A program made the position numbers and the translations under genes. The notes below the pieces were generated by a model. That model was not told where the DNA came from. It worked only from the letters and a program-made list of their open reading frames with translations, and did not search any database. A stretch of 64,000 nucleotides of DNA from the NCBI GenBank assembly GCA_022410635.1, contig JAJVDF010000278.1:1435425-1499424 (forward strand). Direction: 5' to 3'. This stretch comes from Tretioscincus oriximinensis. Its lineage: Eukaryota; Chordata; Lepidosauria; Squamata; Gymnophthalmidae. Below are positions 1-10,660 of this stretch, piece after piece (the stretch's first letter is position 1; each line of letters starts with the position of its first letter).

Positions 1-927
1 GCCTCTCCCAATTCCTGTTCTATCCACCCTCTTTTTCATTGGAGGACTCAGGGGTCTGTGCCTGCCCCCGCAGGAGGAAGCAATTGTTATAGGAAATGAC
101 AATTATATGTCCCTGGCCTGGAAGTATCAAAAAAGTAACTGCAATCTAGGTAGGAAGTGAAATAATAACTTTGTTCACGATCACATCTTGACCATGGACG
201 AGACTAGGGTTTTGTCCAGAAAAACAGTAACACACAATTAAGATAATTCTTCAGGACTCAGGAAGATTTAAAAGTAAAGGTCTGATCAATGCCTTTCATT
301 CCGTTTCTTTCATTTCCCCTTTTAATATTTCATTCCACCGACTCTAACGTTGGTGGGATTGGNGACAGGTTCTTGAGACTTTAAAGTCTTCCTTAATGCA
401 TCCCTAATATGCTTTTTTACAGACATATGTCTATCTTTGATAACATACTACCTGCACTGCATGTATACCCAGAGAGCTTTTTGTAGGAATACAAGCGAAT
501 TCCAGCAGCCATAACATTTTTCATTTTGTTTCATTTATAAAATGCTATCAGTGTACAGAAACTCTTCCCCTCTAGAACTCTGCCCTTCACCTAACCTTAG
601 GATTGAGTGAAATGCTGTATAAATACTCCAAAGTCAAATGCTTTTTTTCTGGTAGTGTCTGTACATTATTTCATATATAGCTACATTTGGGCTGCATTAA
701 GTATTTACTGATGTACATTTATCCTTATTTTATCTGGCTGTTGTTTGAATGAAAAGTTATGAATCAAAGAAATACTACTTATATCTGAACTGAAAAATGT
801 CTCTGTTTTGACTTGCACTTTAGCTGCTTTGGTTTGAGGCTGTTGCAGTCAAAAGAGTTGGTATACCTTTAGTAAGACATTTCAATAACATGTTATGGCA
901 TTTCTTAAAGTGACATGTATGGTAATA
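1..927. other. Intergenic sequence, possible 3' UTR of an upstream gene
   Basis: AT-rich with no convincing reading frame. In human the gene upstream of RASA2 on the same strand is ZBTB38, so this stretch could be part of a long 3' UTR, with the ATTAAA at 2173-2178 as its possible end. That is a synteny inference only. Confidence 0.25.
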
Positions 928-1396
928 ATTCTAGAACTACAAAAACAAAAACACTCTGTCTCCCTCTGTCAGGAATCAACCTCAAAGTGTAACCTAAGTA
1001 TACAAGAGTCTATTGTAGACAAAAATATCCATATAATACATGAACAAAGTAATTNCACCCAAGCCCGTGTATGGGCATACAAAGAGGCAGGCAAGACAAT
1101 GAAGCAACACTCAAAGTGATGACAGCTGAGGTCAGATAAATACAGAAACAGAGGAGTCTTCACGTCAAGATACAGTGTCCATAAAGTAAAGTCTCTTGGT
1201 AAAGTAGTATCCTCTAATCTTCTGAAGTTCAAAACTTGTAAGTCTTATACTGACCTTGAATCAAAACATCAAGATAATGGCTTCTCATGTAACTGCAGAT
1301 CACATAGCTGAAACGCGCTTTGTGCGTAAATTGAGGTTTTTGGTTATTTTTTTAACAGCTCATGTGAAATGTACGACTGGAACATAAATGATGATG

Positions 1397-1532
1397 CACA
1401 TCTGAAGAAGTAGACGTGTCTATGAAAGCTTATGCCACCCACTTTTCNCCTCCTTATGCCACCACTAGTCTCTAAGTGCTACTAGCCCCTTTACTATACT
1501 TTCTACTGGACTAACATGGCTATTTCTGTAAA
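1397..1532 (+). mobile_element. 136-bp interspersed element with 13-bp target duplication
   Basis: Flanked by direct copies of ataaatgatgatg at 1384-1396 and 1533-1545, the signature of an insertion. The body runs from catctgaagaagtagacg through gttagtctctaag-like sequence to actaacatggctatttctg. Relatives are at 2606-2728, 21850-21962, 23298-23432 and 61072-61270. Similar sequence is widespread in reptile genomes; I do not assign a class. Confidence 0.8.
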
Positions 1533-1646
1533 ATAAATGATGATGGATTGCCATCTTGTTCTCAGTTCTGGCNTTGCTGATCTGATGCTTGAATCAGATC
1601 AGCAACGCCAGAACTGAGAATGAGATGGCAAGCCATCATCATTTAT
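1533..1646. repeat. Central hairpin of the fold-back element
   Basis: Stem arms 1533-1586 and 1593-1646 pair over 54 bp with few mismatches around the six-base loop gcttga. The core tgctgatctgat/atcagatcagca pairs perfectly. Confidence 0.9.
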
Positions 1647-2172
1647 GTTCCAGTTGTATATTTCACATGAGCTGTTGAAAAAAGAAAATAACCGAAAACA
1701 ACAATTTATGCACGAAGAACGTTTCAGCTATGTGATCTGGAGTTACATGAGAAGCCACTATCTTTACAACATGGAGACTCCTCTGTTTTTGTATTTATCT
1801 GACCTCAGCTACTCATCACTCTTGAGTGTTGCTTCATTATCTTGCCTGCCTCTTTGTATGCCCATCCACGGGCACGGGTGCAATTATTCTTTGTTCATGG
1901 ATATTTTTGTCTACTTTAGACTCTTGTATACTTAGGTTACTCTTTGAGTTGATTCCTGATAGAGGGAGATGTGGTGTGCTTTTGTTTTGGTAACAATTCT
2001 AGACCAAAGTCAACAATGTGTAATATTTATACATAATGGTAATTTTATGAGCATTTTCTATAATTTTATAATTCATACGAGAAATAATCCCTTCTGTTAT
2101 GTTTGAGGAATTTATCTATTTTGAAAAAATGTGGTGTTGTAACTTTGTAATACTGTATATTCTTTACAATTT

Positions 2173-2178
2173 ATTAAA
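2173..2178 (+). terminator. Candidate poly(A) signal ATTAAA
   Basis: ATTAAA in an AT-rich stretch following TGTA-rich sequence, resembling the end of a 3' UTR. It would belong to an unseen upstream gene. Weak evidence. Confidence 0.2.
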
Positions 2179-2605
2179 AAAGCTGTTTTAAGATTGCAGC
2201 ATTTTCTTTAGAAATAATCTTAGGAATTTTCTCAAGGCACAATAATTACTGAACTTCTTAGTGACAGATTAGAATTAAAATAAATGTGAACAATAGTATA
2301 TGTTTTTAAAACATGTTTTGCACCTATATTTTGTTTTTAAAGAACTATTAAGATCTGGTGTGCGGAATTATAAAAGGAATCTCATTTTATTTTTATAAGA
2401 CTATGTTTCTTTTAATTAAAATAACTTCTTGTTATTAAATATTATCTTTTTTCAGAAGCATTATTGTAAAACATCTTCATGTAATGCAATTAGTTTTCCA
2501 GCAGGCCAGTCCTGAGGAAATTGTATGAAAGGTGATTCATTTTGGAGTATACCATTTGAAAGTGCAAACCACAGACCAAAGTCTTCCTGAACCTTGGTAG
2601 TCAAT

Positions 2606-2728
2606 TTCAGAGAAATAGCCATGTTAGTCCAGTAGAAAGTCCAGCAAAGGGGCTAGTAGCACTTAGAGACCAACAGGAGCAAAGTGGGCAGCATAAGCTT
2701 TCGTAGACACGTCTACTTCTTCAGATGC
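2606..2728 (-). repeat. Copy of the 136-bp element, reverse orientation
   Basis: Begins tcagagaaatagccatgtta and ends cgtctacttcttcagatgc, the reverse complement of the 1397-1532 element with several small differences. Confidence 0.8.
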
Positions 2729-2768
2729 CGAGGGACTAATGTCAGGGTCAGCTATTTATAGGTATGGG

Positions 2769-3086
2769 AGAAGAAGAAAAGAAGAACTGGGTTCTTATAC
2801 CCCGCTTTTTCTTACCTTTCAAAGGGACTCAAAGCGGCTTACAAGGGTATTTTGCCCAAAGGCTCACATTCTATCTCCCCCCCCCCCCCCAGACTCTGGT
2901 GGTTCCCATGTATCTACTTGCAGTCAGTTGCAATTTTTTGCAATTCTTGCTTTCGAATAGCTGGGTTGGCTAGAGCTACANGCTAGTGGAAGGTGCTCAC
3001 CCCTCCCCACGTCCGACACAGGGCTTCGAAACCTGATCTCCCAGATGAGAGACGAATTCCTAAGCGACTGAGCTATCCGTGCCTGC
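2769..3086 (-). mobile_element. tRNA-like SINE, family B, near full length
   Basis: Read on the minus strand it starts gcaggcacggatagctcagt, a tRNA-like head with a B-box-like ggtttcgaagccc, and ends gcggggtataagaaccc plus a CTT/TTC-rich tail. Other copies are at 3950-4253, 43978-44278 and 45942-46027. A poly(C) run of about 13 bases lies inside. Confidence 0.8.
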
Positions 3087-3099
3087 ATATGCAAATGTG

Positions 3100-3948
3100 A
3101 TGGGGTATGAACTCCAGGTTTAGAAAAACAGGTAAATAGCAGATCACAGGGAGACTGGAGTATATTTTAAATAGATTTTAATACTTTATATAGTTTACCT
3201 TTACTCTTGTTGCCCACATTGGGATCTATTAGTGAAGGATGGGATACAAATTCCTAAACAAATAAACTCTACAAACATACTTTATACTGGACATATTGCC
3301 CAGTACATATTTTTACTAGCTAGTTCTTATATTCATTTCAGTTTTTATTTTTTTATTGAAACTCTTTCATAAAATTTTGATTACTGAAAATGATAAACAA
3401 GCATTGATTAATATCTTAGCTAAGGAAGTATTAATTCCTTTNGTTTGTTAGCGAAGTTTTAAATATGTCACAAACTTCTTATTTTTGACAATGGAGTATT
3501 ACTTTAAAAATAATAATTCCACAGCATACAAAACATATATGCTACTGAGATTTCCCTTGTTATTATGAAAGCTAGAGACTTATTTTGAAAGATATTTGAC
3601 ATTTTGAAATAGGGCAGATATTGCAGAGGAGGTGTAGAACATAGCATCGTGTCTGCCAGCTATTTCTTATCCTTCGACAGTTGGCAAACTAAGAAAATGA
3701 AATAAATTGGTTCTGCACAAAAATGTTTTTTACAGATTGTTTATTGGCAGTTACACTTAGGTGGTTAGATCATTTTCTCTTGAATTCAAATGACACAAAT
3801 GGATGACATTTAAGCTCTATGCAATGAAACAGTACTCTGTCTTCCCTAGAAAACATAAACGATGGCCTTTCTTATGCTCCCAGGATCAGAGAGAGATGAG
3901 AGAGATATCTGGAAATGAAGGATCAGAATCTTCTGTAAGATCAAGATG
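3100..3948. other. Intergenic, no gene recognised
   Basis: AT-rich sequence without a believable reading frame. A degenerate L2/SINE-like tail (gatgggatacaaattcctaa) lies near 3237-3270. Confidence 0.6.
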
Positions 3949-3949
3949 A

Positions 3950-4253
3950 TGTAGAAAAAGAAGGACTGGNTTTTTATACCCTGTTTTTCTTACCTAAAGG
4001 GACTCAAACCAGCTTACAAGGGTATTTTTCACCCGAAGGCTTACCGTCTATCTTCCCCACCAGGCTGTGGTGGTTCCCATTTATCTAGTTGCAGTCAGTT
4101 GCAATTTCTTGCAATTCTTGCTTTCAAATAGCTGAATTGGCTAGAGTACAGGCTAGGAGAAGGTGCTCACTCCTCCCTGTCCAACACAGGGCTTTAAAAC
4201 CCGATCTCCCAAATAAGAGACTGTCTCCTTAGCAACTGAGCCATTCATGTCTG
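3950..4253 (-). mobile_element. tRNA-like SINE, family B, near full length
   Basis: Same family as 2769-3086 and in the same orientation, about 860 bases away. Tail in gtataaaaanccagtccttc orientation, with the tRNA-like head at the high-coordinate end. More diverged than the first copy. Confidence 0.78.
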
Positions 4254-4422
4254 CTGTGGGGCAAAAGAGGCACAAGAGATGGCCTAATAGCCTAATGTTT
4301 ATGAAGGATGAAAAGCAAATTAATGGTCCATCTACAATTAATATTTTTGAATCTTACTAATTCAAGTGGGAAAGATTATATTTTACTAAATCTTCTTTTG
4401 AAAAAAAACAATGTGTGATCTT

Positions 4423-4513
4423 TTTAAACCATCATCAGTCCTGAAGAACTGGATTGAAAACCGCAAATAAATAAATCTGATTTCAGTTCTTCAGGACTGA
4501 AGATGGTTTTAAA
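4423..4513. repeat. MITE-like hairpin with 28-bp arms
   Basis: The left arm tttaaaccatcatcagtcct, extended to gaagaactg, pairs with the right arm ending gaagatggttttaaa, with one mismatch and one bulge around a 32-base loop. Both ends lie in TTTAAA, which may be a target duplication. Confidence 0.65.
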
Positions 4514-6080
4514 GCATATGTATAACCAAGCCCTATATTTCTATGAATACTTTCTTTCATCTAAGAAATTATATTTAATATAACTGTCCTTATTTCTGAG
4601 AGAAAGNGTGCAGCAGCCTAGACTAAAACTAGAGACTCAGATCAAATAAAACTGATATAGTACAGTGTCTAGAGAAAGGATTAGAAACTAATTCCCTGGT
4701 CACAAATCTACTTTTAAACTTTCTTGAATCCTGAACAATGAGCTTAATTCCTTTTTTTTTTACTATATCGGGGTGAAAACACAGATTGAGCTCATTATTC
4801 CAGATTCAAGAAGGCTTAACAGTATGACCAGTGCTTAGGAGTGTCTTTTTAGTTTCTGAATTCAAATTCCTTCCCAGTGATGAAAGTGTAGTGGATTACT
4901 CTACTCCAACAACCACCTCACAGTCTAATATAACTCCCAGAGTTGTAGGAATAATGGAAAAAATTATAATAGGATCTTCTGAGGAAATAGAAACAGATTT
5001 TTAAAGAAAAGAAAAATTAATTCATTAAAATACAATGTTATTGCTATTTTTCAAGAAATCACAACATTTATTAAATATTTATACATGCACCATATATATA
5101 TGCAATATATTTATATATGCACTTTATACAGGTTCCCCCAGACAACTTCCTGTTAGCTGAAAAGTTATTTCTGTGTGCAGGACCAAGTGCAGATAAGCTG
5201 AGAAAGCATCCTCCTTCCCAAGGCTAGATGGTGCTTGGTTGTATTACACTTCATATTTGGGCTGCAGATGCTCCTACTACTACTTTGTGAAGTTGCTAGG
5301 TAACCAAGCTTTTAAATAAGCACTTGTCATCATGAAAAAACGGTGTAGAAATATAATTGATACCCATTAAGCCAGAAGATGAAAAAACAGAAGCTGGTCA
5401 TTTGTTGTTGGCAACTGTTAAATTAGTAATATATCAAATATTAACACCTTTCATCTCATTAGGCTACAACACATGATCTTGGCTAAAAAAGAAGTTATAT
5501 CCTTCATCATAATGTGTTACACAACAAGGTAAAACGAAGGTTATTGTCTCAAATTCAAGAACAGACTCAGTTGACTGTTGACAACTGAAACTATCACAAG
5601 AACACAGTCAGTGCCACCTAGTGATTAAATCTCTTAATTGCACTAGTAATTTGCATAAAATAAATAGAAAGACATGAAAGATAATAGCCTTGTACTGACA
5701 GCCTGGAACCAAAGTCACTCTTTTGTTCTAAATGTGTATATTTTTCCCTGAAATATTAAATTACAAAATGTAGAGATTTGCTGAGATCTCCCTAGCTTCT
5801 GTGAACCCTGAACCCAAGATTGCAATTCCTGGTTGTACCCAAATGAAAATTTGCATAAAACTGAGAATTTTTCAGCAGGTTCCCTCTTAATTTATTGGTG
5901 TACTGACACAGCTCCCCTCTTTTCCTGCCCTCTCAGGCTGCTAAATTAGGGGCAAAACAGGCCAGGAAAGGCTAGAATTCAATCCATTTCTTTCCAAACT
6001 GCTTCTCCCTCCTCTCCCATCAAAATATATCTCTTCTTCCATTCAACATTCCATTCAAGAGCCACACTTGAAGGCATAAA
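4514..6080. other. Intergenic, nothing recognised
   Basis: AT-rich, with only short frames and (AT)-rich tracts near 5088-5120. No exon-like or repeat-family signal that I can support. Confidence 0.5.
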
Positions 6081-6122
6081 GCATATTTCAACTGGCCTTC
6101 ATGAATGCCAGTTGAAATATGC
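6081..6122. repeat. Perfect 16-bp hairpin
   Basis: gcatatttcaactggc (6081-6096) is the exact reverse complement of 6107-6122, with a 10-base loop. Isolated and intergenic. Probably a MITE remnant. Confidence 0.75.
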
Positions 6123-7167
6123 CACATGGTAAGCCTTTTATTATACTACAGAAATCTTTGGTATTTAAACGAGTGAGCTATTAAACGACAATACTACATA
6201 CAAATAGAGTGATAGGACAGAACCTAAGGATAAGCCAGTAAAAGATGACAGTGTTAAAAACAAGTTTGCTTGGGCAAAATGCTGACGTTCAATAATTTGG
6301 ATTAAGTTTGTCTCTTCCCAACTTTCAGAGCTGTCAGGNAGATGACTAAAGGAAAGAAAATGGATTCCCTTTTTGAAATACTGAAAAAAGTTGCTATAGA
6401 AAANCAGTTATCAAAAAAGTATAAAATAATAAAAATAGTATCAAATAGTCCTGTCGTAAAAGAGAATAAAATATTAATCTATGTAAATTATTCTAGCATA
6501 ATCACCTGTTTGCATGTTTTGATGTAATATTGCCTTGTGCATGTTTCATTCGGCTTCTTGGCTATCAGGAGAAAAGTGATATAAAATTCATCCGATTCAC
6601 ATTTGAGCCAATAAAGAGTAATTAATTTACACATATTATCATTATGTAAGAACACTATAATAAAACAGTACTTAACTGGTTGGATTTTCTTTTTCATTAT
6701 TACCATTAGCACTTTTATGTAATTTATTCGACCACTGATCAAATCAACTACTGCGGTTTTTTTCTATGTAAAACCTATTGCTGACATTCTTACTGCCAAT
6801 GAGCTTTTTCTATGATCGTCNTAAAGTTCTGTCTTGATATTAATGTATAATGTATGTGCATCGTTTTTTACTCATCCCAGTTTATTCAGAGCATATGTAG
6901 ATTATGGGTAGCAATGCATTTTTGTGTGCATATAGTATGTGCAGCACTAAAAATAGAATTGTGAAACCTCTGCGCCATTTGTAACCTCTGTAACCCCCTT
7001 TGTGTGCCCCCCCCCCCCAAGCTTATGTCTTGTATGATACCTTCCACCCCTGTCCTTCCATCCCTGGCATCAACCCTGGCAGTCTCCCTTGCCTTCCATG
7101 ATTATCTCTGGCAGACACAATCACCCTTGCCTATTAGTAATATGAATAGCGTTTTGAGGAGCATATT

Positions 7168-7612
7168 ACTTGTAGGCTGACCAGATGACCCCTTTTTAGT
7201 GGGGAAACCTGGTTTTGAGGTGTCTACCCTGCCCTCCCAGGCGGGCACCACTTCCGTGTTTTTTACTGAGGAAAGTAATAATAATTTTTTTAAATATATA
7301 TTTTTTTNNAAAAATCACTGCACTACCACTAGTGGGCTCTAGCAACCGGGGCCAGCTCCTGAAGGCACCTTCCACTCAGTAAAAAATAAAAAAATGCAAA
7401 TTTCTCACACACTTCAAAAATTTCTTACATATTTTAAAAATTCTCACACACTTAAAAAAATTATCACATGCTTTGCAGATTTCTCGGGCAAGGATTTCAG
7501 AGGCATATGCATGTTGGTGAGTGATTTGCATATTTATGAAAATTATGCAAATTAGCATGAATATTAGTTACCACGGTTTGGGCCACAGAAAATCTGGTCA
7601 GTCTACTTGTAG
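7168..7612. mobile_element. hAT-type MITE with 8-bp target duplication
   Basis: ACTTGTAG is directly repeated at 7168-7175 and 7605-7612, bounding a 429-bp element. Its ends are imperfect terminal inverted repeats: gctgaccagat on the left, and agactgaccagat when the right end is reverse-complemented. An 8-bp duplication is characteristic of hAT transposons. There is no transposase frame, so it is non-autonomous. It carries four 20-bp tandem units. Confidence 0.8.
7401..7480. repeat. Four imperfect 20-bp tandem units inside the hAT-type MITE
   Basis: Units start at 7401, 7421, 7441 and 7461, each of the form ttctcacacacttaaaaaaa with substitutions; the last is the most diverged. Confidence 0.75.
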
Positions 7613-9240
7613 TCATCTAGCTCTTACATTACTAGAGATACTGATGTTTCATATTCTTTTTCACATGTACTAAAATAGCATCACAAGTAGGGTTCTTTAA
7701 AAAGAGACATTTTATACCAAAGCATTTAATACTTTTTCAGAAGGACAATTTAGCTTGCCTTTAAATCTGCTTTATTGACTCAGTTTTTGGCTGAAAAATT
7801 CCTAGATCCTTTAACCTTTCCTCACAGGACATAAAACCATTCCTCATAGGATTATTAATCATCTCAATAGTAAGCCTTCCTCTGAACTTACTCCCGTTTG
7901 TTTTTCCTTCTGGAACTGGAATATTTCTNTATTGCTTTGGGGAACTTGATGCTCAGCCTCATAAAGTAAGAATAAAGTTTCTAAATCTTCCATAAAACCT
8001 TGTAGCTTCTGCTTGCTACAGAAAGAATATATATGATGGTAGTAAGAAGTTGTTTCAAATATTAGTAATTTACCATTTGTTTTTCTCATGGGAAATCTCA
8101 AGAAAACCATTTGGGTTTTCCATATTGGTAAATGCTTTTTATTATTCATGTTCTGCCACTGTAGTAGGAATAACTACGTTTAACCTGTAGAGGAGAAGGC
8201 ATGAAGGGCTGTCAGAGTGCACTGCGAACAGCCATGTTCTCACTTGCACAAGAAGGAAGGACTAGAACTAACGAGTTGAAATTGCAAGGGAGTAGATACT
8301 GATTAGATATTAGAAATAATGTTCTGACTAATGGTGATTAGTCAATAGAATATGATGCCACAGTTGTAAGTTTTCCTTTTTTTTTTTTTAGGGCTTCTGC
8401 TAGAAGTTTTATATTTGGAGCTGCAGTCATATCTAAAATCTAATCCAGCATCTGTCTACCTTCAGAATGAGAGAACACAGTAGTTTTTTGTTTCCAAACA
8501 TCTAGACTATTTCTTAGTAGGATAATGCCAAAAGAAAACAATCTGTCAGTTTACTTATTTGTTTCCTCACCCTGAAAGTGGACTGAAGCTGGATTAAAAT
8601 GTAACCACAAATGCAGCAGGATGGAAAGTGAATTCTGCATTGGGNGTGGGGAGGTGTTAATTTAGACTGGATGAGTCTGAAGGTTCCTTACCACTGACCA
8701 TATTAGTGAAACTTATTCCTCAAAAATTAAAGTAGGGTTGAATTTTCATTCAGCAAGGAATGGAGGCAACCATTGAAAAGGAACACTATACAGTCACTCA
8801 TCAGGGTTTCTTGTCTGTCTGAAGAAGATCTGAGTATTTAGGAAGGGATTTTGAACAAAGTGCTTAACTTGCACATTTTTTACAGTTTGATACTTAGTCA
8901 CTTGCTGGGCCTAGTGAGTATTCTCTGAACAAATACTTAGGCTCCTATTCCAACATCCCATCTGTATATCCCAGAATAAGTGAGGACAGCAGGGTGGGTC
9001 ATCCATCTATAAAATTTGCTTCTAGAAAAGGGGGTGTCAGGAACTAGGCTGGGTANCTCTGAGAAAAGATTAGAGGTATGGTATTCATGGAGGTCAAGTG
9101 TATCAGTGACTAGTAGGGACAAATGTCTCCATACTGCCTCTAGGTATTAGCCAGACGAGCTACACGCCGTTTGCAAGGGTGTGGAGAGCGGACGGGGGCT
9201 TTGCCACCTTCTGCTTGAGAATATTTAGAAGTAGGCTTAG
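7613..9240. other. Intergenic, no gene recognised
   Basis: Ordinary AT-rich sequence with isolated Ns. The reading frames here are short and have no recognisable domains. Confidence 0.5.
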
Positions 9241-9570
9241 GCATCACTCAGGCCCTATCCACACGGAGGCTTTTCCTGGGTAACATCTTGGGACAGAGAT
9301 TAGCTNCCCCATCAGAGGACGACNTTTTAAATTCTTGTGTTTCTTTTATGGTTTTAATGTTGTGAAGGTCATGACGACCTGAATTTTTAACTTTTGTAAG
9401 CCGCCCTGGACACCTTCGGGGGGGAAGGGCGGGGTAAAAATCTTTAAATAAATAAAAAATAAAATAAAATCTACATGGCAGTATAGACTATGGCTGTAGT
9501 CTACACTAGCGTTTGGATGCCAGACTCCTACTCCTAAGTATAGCACGGGATAAGGCTGTGTGGACAGGGC
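9241..9570. mobile_element. Decayed DNA-transposon-like element interrupted by an L2 tail
   Basis: The left end carries caggccctatccacacggag (about 9250-9269) and the right end ctgtgtggacagggcctta (about 9555-9573), approximate inverted repeats. The L2 3' end at 9309-9472 lies between them, so it probably inserted into the older element. Confidence 0.5.
9309..9472 (+). mobile_element. L2 LINE 3' end, 5'-truncated
   Basis: Closely matches the tail of the longer L2 at 35600-35762: agaggacgac, gaaggtcatg, gtaagccgccctggacacct and a gggaagggcggggtaaaaat end, then an AAAT-rich tail. The two copies appear to belong to one young subfamily. Confidence 0.9.
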
Positions 9571-9721
9571 CTTATTTATTCCACTAAAATTCCACAATAA
9601 TAAAGCACTGTGGGGACGGATTTATTCCGCAATATCCAGTTATAGTGGAGTAAACAAGTGATGTGGGGGATGCAGCCTCATTGTGGGCTGCCCCTCAGCA
9701 TAGGAGCCTGCCAAGCACGTA

Positions 9722-9773
9722 CTAGTGTAGACTATGGCCAGCCAGGAACGGGGCCTGCCATAGTCTATACTGG
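9722..9773. repeat. 17-bp promoter-proximal hairpin
   Basis: ctagtgtagactatggc (9722-9738) pairs with gccatagtctatactgg (9757-9773) with two mismatches. Related gtagtctacactag sequence lies at about 9490-9510, so this is part of a palindromic repeat cluster at the edge of the CpG island. Confidence 0.7.
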
Positions 9774-10119
9774 CAGGCGGATGACCAGGCTCTGAGCCCG
9801 AGACGTGACCCAAAGCAAGGCTCCGTGTGAACGAGGCCTTAGAGCAGGATGTGGAGTCACTGCGCGAGACCGAATGCTTGGGCCACATGGGCTGTGGGTG
9901 TCTCTTGTGTCCTTGTGTAAACCTCTGCCAGCGCCGCTTTCGGAAAGTGACAGACAGAAAGCAACGCAGAAACTGGAGGAGGAGGAGGAGGAGGAGGAGA
10001 GAAAAGAGGCAGGAACTTGGTGGCCCGGCAGCTACTGTGAGACTCGACCGGGCCCGGGAGGCCAAAAAGCGCGCCTGCGCCCTTTGCCTCCACCACCCCG
10101 CCCACCTTCGAGCGTCTAG

Positions 10120-10124
10120 CCAAT
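10120..10124 (+). promoter_or_regulatory. CCAAT box candidate
   Basis: CCAAT within tagccaatgggg, about 300 bases before the start codon and 16 bases before a GC box. The spacing fits an NF-Y/Sp1-type core promoter. Confidence 0.5.
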
Positions 10125-10139
10125 GGGGGAAGCGTCAGC

Positions 10140-10149
10140 GGGGCGGGGC
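10140..10149 (+). promoter_or_regulatory. GC box (Sp1-type) GGGGCGGGGC
   Basis: Perfect GC-box consensus just after the CCAAT box. A second, shorter inverted GC box (CCCGCCC) is at 10097-10103. Confidence 0.55.
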
Positions 10150-10427
10150 AATCAGTGGGCGTCGCTGAGCCTGTGGTGCGGCCTTCACACTGTTTCGCCT
10201 GTCGACGGCGCCGGGGAAGAGCGAAGAAGAGGCCAGCGGCGGCGGCGGCGGCGGCAGGCGTGTCCGCTCAGCTGTCGTGCGGGCGCTGTCGGGCGAGAGG
10301 CAGGCAGCGGCGTGTGCCGGGGGAACGGTTGGCCTTCCTCCTCCTCCTCCTCCTCCCGTGTGCCGCCGCGGCGCCTTCGTCCCCCGCCCGCTCGCCTCTC
10401 ACAAACCTCCTTCCGCAGCCGCCGGCC

Positions 10428-10491
10428 ATGGCCGCTGGCGAACGGGGCGAAGAGGAGGTGCGGCTGCTGCAGACGCTCCGCGGGAAGATCT
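10428..10491 (+). CDS. RASA2: RASA2 exon 1 (start codon, residues 1-21)
   Basis: Encodes MAAGERGEEEVRLLQTLRGK followed by I, then one base of the next codon before the donor gtgagt. The ATG sits in a strong Kozak context (gccggccATGg) and is the first ATG in this frame; the frame stays open upstream but contains no ATG. The mammalian protein has a longer Ala-rich leader, absent here. The exon lies inside a CpG island, 24 bases before a 125-base assembly gap that falls in intron 1. Confidence 0.93.
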
Positions 10492-10515
10492 GTGAGTCAC
10501 CCCGGGAGGAGGGGG

Positions 10516-10640
10516 NNNNNNNNNNNNNNNNNNNNNNNNNNNNNNNNNNNNNNNNNNNNNNNNNNNNNNNNNNNNNNNNNNNNNNNNNNNNNNNNNNNNN
10601 NNNNNNNNNNNNNNNNNNNNNNNNNNNNNNNNNNNNNNNN
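10516..10640. other. Assembly gap (125 N)
   Basis: Run of N at the 5' end of intron 1 within the CpG island, bordered on the right by (GCT)n. GC-rich repeat sequence probably defeated assembly. Confidence 0.99.
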
Positions 10641-10660
10641 GCTGCTGCTGCTGCTGCTGG
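10641..10660. repeat. (GCT)n next to the gap
   Basis: Six full GCT units plus a partial one, directly against the N run, so the true repeat length is unknown. It is intronic, 150 bases after exon 1. Confidence 0.9.

Larger units (their letters stand above)
928..2003. repeat. Kilobase-scale fold-back (inverted repeat) element
   Basis: The left arm (about 928-1396) is the near reverse complement of the right arm (about 1646-2003). Matching landmarks are attctag at both ends, aggaatcaacct against agttgattcct, gggcatacaaagaggcaggc against gcctgcctctttgtatgccc, and aacataaatgatgatg against catcatcatttatgtt. The arms meet in a 54-bp hairpin at 1533-1646. A 136-bp insertion sits in the left arm. 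The many small reading frames here are arm shadows. Confidence 0.85.

Noticed and set aside
7401..7480. CRISPR-like array
   Set aside because: Units are contiguous without spacers, A-rich, imperfect, and lie inside a hAT-type MITE in a vertebrate genome.
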